Source: an uncultured Clostridia bacterium
GTDB taxonomy: Bacteria > Bacillota > Clostridia > Oscillospirales > Ruminococcaceae
DNA: 7,238 nt
Assembly (NCBI GenBank): GCA_947624425.1
Contig: CANQKG010000069.1
Span: 1-7,238 of the forward strand
Direction: 5' to 3'
Every line of letters starts with the position of its first letter. The first letter of the stretch is position 1. Below are positions 4,499 to 7,238 of the stretch, one piece after another. Both the position numbers and the translations under genes were made by a program. The notes below the pieces were generated by a model. That model searched no databases and had not been told where the DNA came from. It worked only from the letters and a program-made list of their open reading frames with translations.

Positions 4499-6082
4499 AT
4501 GGCAAGGCTTATCCTCAAATGCCGCTATCTGAAAGTCGGCTCCGCAAAGCATTCAGAAAATCTGATCAAGTATATTGCAACAAGGGACGGCGTGGAGAAG
4601 CTGGACGATTCGTGGAAATCCCGTCCCGTGACCAAGGCACAGAAGGAACTGATCGAGGAACTCGTATCGGATTTCCCCGATACTGTGAACAGCTTTGAGT
4701 ATCAGGACTATCTGAAAACGCCTACCGCGGGAGCAGCTTCAGAACTCATCACGCGGACGCTCGAAGATAACGCGGATCTCATTGGCAAGCGAGAAAACTA
4801 TGTGGGCTACATCGCCAAGCGCCCTCGTGCGGAACGCATCGGATCACATGGACTGTTTACGGACAGCAATGTCCCAATCAATCTCACAGAGATTGCAAAG
4901 GAGGTTGCAAATCATGAGGGAAATGTGTGGACAAACATTCTTTCGCTCCGCAGAGAGGACGCCGTTCGGTTAGGTTATGACAGAGGATCGGCATGGCGGG
5001 ATCTGCTGCGCGGGCAGGCGGAAACAATGGCGACTGCTATGAAAATTCCGCTCACTGATCTGAGATGGTATGCGGCGTTTCATAATGAAGGGCATCATCC
5101 TCATGTGCATATCGTGGCTTATTCTGTGGGAAAGGAACCATATCTATCCGAGCAAGGCATCCTCAAAATGAAGTCGGCCTTCGCCCGTGAGATTTTCAAG
5201 CAGGATCTTATACAGGTCTATGAAAGGCAAACGGAACATCGCAACGCGCTGGCGCAGGAGAGTCGGAGCATCTTATCAGAAATCACGGAGCAGATCAATA
5301 GGAGCAGTTATGAAAATGAAACGGTGGAACTGCTCATGCGGAAACTGGCGGATCGGCTATCTCGTACCAAGGGCAAAAAGGTATATGGCTATCTTCCGCA
5401 GACCACAAGAAATCTTGTGAATGGGATCGTGGATGAGCTGGAGAAGGACAGCCGTATCGCTTTGCTCTATGACTTGTGGTATGAGCAGAGGAAAGAGATC
5501 GTCCGCACTTATACCGACGCTGTATCAAAACGAGTGCCGCTCTCACAGAACAAGGAATTCAAATCGGTGCGGAACGCCGTCATACAGGAAGCAATATCAC
5601 TTTATGAGAACAAAATGACATGGGAAGATAGGCAGCCTGATTCGGACGAGGGAAAAGATGAACAGGATTCGTATTACCGTGCAAAGATATACCTTGACCG
5701 AAATGCAGAGCAGTATGATCCGGTGGAAGCGGTTCGCTTGCTGCAAGAAACAGCAGAACAGGGAAACCGGTATGCACAATACCAGCTTGGAAAGATGTAT
5801 CTGTATGGGCAAGAGGTGGAGCGGGATTACAGCATGGGCGTTCGGCTATTGACCAAGGCTGCCGAACAGGGGGATCCGTATGCCCGATATCTGCTGGAAC
5901 ACGATCAGCCCGGAGAAAATGGAGCGCCGGTCGGTCTAGCTGCTCTGCGGCTGATGGCAAGGCTTTTGCAGATCTTCCGAGATCAGTTATGTCGGGAAGA
6001 GAACAGCCGTCGGCATACCGAGAAGAAATCGAGGCAGAAAATGGTAGAGAAAATGCAACTGCACGGTCAGAAAATGGGCTGA
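4499..6082 (+). CDS. MobP3/MobL-type relaxase with C-terminal Sel1 repeats
   Basis: A 527-residue protein from ATG 4499 with GAGGTGA 7 bases upstream. Relaxases nick one strand at oriT, remain covalently attached through a tyrosine and pilot the strand into the recipient. The three-histidine metal motif is visible at residues 195-204 (HNEGHHPHVH), preceded by LRWYAAF and followed by IVAYS. The N-terminus (MARLILKCRYLK, YIATRDG with Tyr25) and the block ENYVGYIAKRPRAERIGSHG (Tyr101, Tyr104) hold candidate catalytic tyrosines; which is used cannot be read off. Residues ~408-478 contain two Sel1-like repeats (EAVRLLQETAEQGNRYAQYQ and GVRLLTKAAEQGDPYARYLL), TPR-related helical pairs for protein contact. 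The basic tail (EENSRRHTEKKSRQKMVEKM) is typical of this group as I recall it. Length and motifs look complete and undamaged. The stop lies inside a hairpin. Confidence 0.92.
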   Translation: MARLILKCRYLKVGSAKHSENLIKYIATRDGVEKLDDSWKSRPVTKAQKELIEELVSDFPDTVNSFEYQDYLKTPTAGAASELITRTLEDNADLIGKRENYVGYIAKRPRAERIGSHGLFTDSNVPINLTEIAKEVANHEGNVWTNILSLRREDAVRLGYDRGSAWRDLLRGQAETMATAMKIPLTDLRWYAAFHNEGHHPHVHIVAYSVGKEPYLSEQGILKMKSAFAREIFKQDLIQVYERQTEHRNALAQESRSILSEITEQINRSSYENETVELLMRKLADRLSRTKGKKVYGYLPQTTRNLVNGIVDELEKDSRIALLYDLWYEQRKEIVRTYTDAVSKRVPLSQNKEFKSVRNAVIQEAISLYENKMTWEDRQPDSDEGKDEQDSYYRAKIYLDRNAEQYDPVEAVRLLQETAEQGNRYAQYQLGKMYLYGQEVERDYSMGVRLLTKAAEQGDPYARYLLEHDQPGENGAPVGLAALRLMARLLQIFRDQLCREENSRRHTEKKSRQKMVEKMQLHGQKMG

Positions 6083-6092
6083 CCGTGCAGTT
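6057..6092. terminator. Bidirectional hairpin terminator overlapping the relaxase stop
   Basis: AACTGCACGGTCAG (6057-6070) and CTGACCGTGCAGTT (6079-6092) are perfectly complementary over 14 bp with an 8-base loop (AAAATGGG). The relaxase stop codon TGA (6080-6082) is in the right arm, and the convergent gene's stop begins 4 bases beyond. The T-run is short on the plus strand (TTT) and TT-G-C-ATTTTC on the minus, so termination strength is uncertain, but its position between two convergent genes strongly suggests termination in both directions. Confidence 0.75.
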
Positions 6093-6095
6093 TCG

Positions 6096-7238
6096 CTACG
6101 CCTTGATATATTTCTGATTCTTGCTGTTCGGTTTGTCCGGCAAGGTCATTTTGAGTTTGCCGGAATCAAGAAGTGGTTTTAATATTGCCTTTCTAAAATA
6201 CTCTCTTGTAGCGATTCCCAGTAAGGTTTGCATTTCCTCCCTTGTCCTCGCTTCAGAACAAAATTCGAGTAAACGATCAATTCTATCTTGCGTACTGACT
6301 TGCGTACTATCTTGCATGGTATCTTGCATGGTGCCACCACCCAAGTGATAGTTCAAGTTTTTAATGACTACCGTAAACGATGATGGGGTGGAATAGAATG
6401 TAGGGCAAAGGGCATCGGTATATCCTGGGAGCTTGGCGGTTTCGGTTACGATTTTTCTCAGACCGCTGCCGCGGCGCTCCATGTAGCGCATTCTGTGAAA
6501 CAGATCGGCTATGATGGGATTCCTGCGCTTGGATGCGATTTTGTTGATATCTTGATCTTGCACATTGGTGCCTTCAAACATTCCGCCGGGCGAGGTGATT
6601 TCCAGCCGATCATCGAACATATCCACATGAATCTCGCTGCCCATAATCAAATAGTCGCGGTGGATCAGCGCGTTGACCAAAGCCTCGGTGACTGCCCGCT
6701 CCGCATAGTCCGGTTTGTCGATCCGCTCGGTAGCCGCCTTTGTAAAACGGACTTTGGAATTGTTTTTCACAAAGGTCAGCGCGTTCTGAAGCAGGAAAAT
6801 CAGATTGCCCTCATACTCTTTATCGTCAAGGGCATCGTCAAAAACGGAGCCTTTTTGCAGACCGTTCCAGCGCGTGCAAAAGATCCTCGAATTATACACG
6901 ATATGCTGATCCGTCAGGAGGGAACCGGCACGGGTCAAAAAATCACTGTCCGTAACAAGTGAAAACGATTGATAATCCTGCGGTTCAAAATGAATCCGGG
7001 TTCGCTGTAAATAGGTAGCCTCCAAAAGCGTAAAACTGTAATCGCTTTTTTTGAACTGCGTTGGCAAAGTGTCGAAGGTCTGGCTGGTTCCGCGTAAAAT
7101 CAGTTCGTGAAGAATATGATCCGGCGCGGGAACGCTCTCGTTTCCTAAACGGATATACGCCTGCTTGACGCCGTCGGAACTATAGTAATACGGAGTAGAA
7201 CGACCGGGCTTTACAACAAGTGTCAGATAGTCCTTGCC
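6096..7238 (-). CDS. AlbA_2 / HATPase_c_4 ATP-binding protein with winged-helix C-terminus (partial, N-terminus missing)
   Basis: The frame is open through the right edge (first visible residues GKDYLTLVVKPGRSTPYYY), so the true start lies outside; stop is TAG at 6098-6096. 380 residues are visible. The first ~45, with PYYYSSDGVKQAYIRLGNES, fit the end of an AlbA_2 (Schlafen-type, formerly RecG-like) nucleic-acid-binding domain. The HATPase_c_4 part follows: N-box EALVNALIHRDY at about visible residues 185-196, DRLEITSPGGMFEG at ~210-222, ERRGSGLRKI at ~254-263. Then a Thr/Gln linker of four tandem four-residue units (TMQDTMQDSTQVSTQD, ~303-318) and a winged-helix-like end (RTREEMQTLLGI ... 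REYFRKAILKPLLDSGKLK). Such proteins are putative transcriptional or stress regulators in bacteria and elements; the substrate is unknown. It is convergent with the relaxase and may be element cargo or flanking chromosome. Confidence 0.87.
   Translation of the reverse strand, partial: GKDYLTLVVKPGRSTPYYYSSDGVKQAYIRLGNESVPAPDHILHELILRGTSQTFDTLPTQFKKSDYSFTLLEATYLQRTRIHFEPQDYQSFSLVTDSDFLTRAGSLLTDQHIVYNSRIFCTRWNGLQKGSVFDDALDDKEYEGNLIFLLQNALTFVKNNSKVRFTKAATERIDKPDYAERAVTEALVNALIHRDYLIMGSEIHVDMFDDRLEITSPGGMFEGTNVQDQDINKIASKRRNPIIADLFHRMRYMERRGSGLRKIVTETAKLPGYTDALCPTFYSTPSSFTVVIKNLNYHLGGGTMQDTMQDSTQVSTQDRIDRLLEFCSEARTREEMQTLLGIATREYFRKAILKPLLDSGKLKMTLPDKPNSKNQKYIKA
6286..6333. repeat. Four 12-bp tandem repeats in the ATP-binding gene linker
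   Basis: Plus-strand units are TCTTGCGTACTG, ACTTGCGTACTA, TCTTGCATGGTA and TCTTGCATGGTG, two closely related pairs sharing the core CTTGC. On the coding strand they encode the Thr-Met/Thr-Gln-Asp/Val linker between the ATPase and winged-helix domains. The period is a multiple of three, so unit gain or loss keeps the frame. Confidence 0.8.

Noticed and set aside
6495..6962. Plus-strand 155-residue open frame opposite the ATP-binding gene
   Set aside because: The minus strand encodes clear N-box and glycine motifs there; the plus frame is its shadow.
7065..7067. TTG at 7067 as the start of the ATP-binding protein
   Set aside because: The frame stays open to the right edge and the residues upstream match the end of the AlbA_2 domain, so the real start is outside the window.
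1..7238. CRISPR array, tRNA/rRNA gene, insertion sequence or attachment site
   Set aside because: No regularly spaced repeats, no cloverleaf or ribosomal sequence, no transposase or integrase motif and no terminal repeats were seen.

Overview
The window reads as part of an integrative conjugative (or mobilizable) element from a gut-type Firmicute, most likely Clostridia. The grounds are the gene content: a VirB4-type ATPase, a DUF3848-like protein, a DUF6103-like protein, and a MobP3/MobL-type relaxase with Sel1 repeats beside a small ribbon-helix-helix partner. Moderate GC and strong GAGG(TGA)-type ribosome binding sites fit this. Names come from recalled family patterns; no database search was run.

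Layout. (1) Positions 1-843 hold the end of the mating-pore block: the C-terminus of a VirB4-like ATPase, then an overlapping gene for a single-pass membrane protein. That protein matches the N-terminal part of the peptidoglycan-hydrolase component of such elements but stops before any enzymatic domain. (2) Positions 850-3722 hold five tightly packed same-strand genes of unknown function: DUF3848-like, an MSTRS family known from phages, an unrecognised 248-residue protein, a DUF6103-like protein and a 228-residue protein whose N-terminus is related to the DUF6103-like one. (3) Positions 3723-4084 are a non-coding gap full of hairpins and a direct repeat, and are the best candidate for the transfer origin (oriT). 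(4) Positions 4085-6082 hold the relaxosome pair: a MobC-like accessory DNA-binding protein and the relaxase. (5) A hairpin at 6057-6092 overlaps the relaxase stop codon. Beyond it a convergent minus-strand gene encodes an AlbA_2/HATPase_c_4 ATP-binding protein, cut by the right edge.

How the parts fit. The relaxase and its partner would nick the DNA at oriT, the VirB4 ATPase would power export, and the membrane protein would belong to the channel or wall-opening step. The five-gene block probably encodes element-maintenance or recipient-facing functions, but no biochemical role can be assigned. Four of its five proteins end in the same kind of C-terminal tail, [M/L]-polar-Met, preceded in three by a proline (PKMTM, PAMTM, PTLQM, FDLEM). 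This tail is the most unusual signal in the window. A second notable point is that three successive genes around the candidate oriT start with the same 36-residue strand-helix-helix pattern, alignable without gaps.
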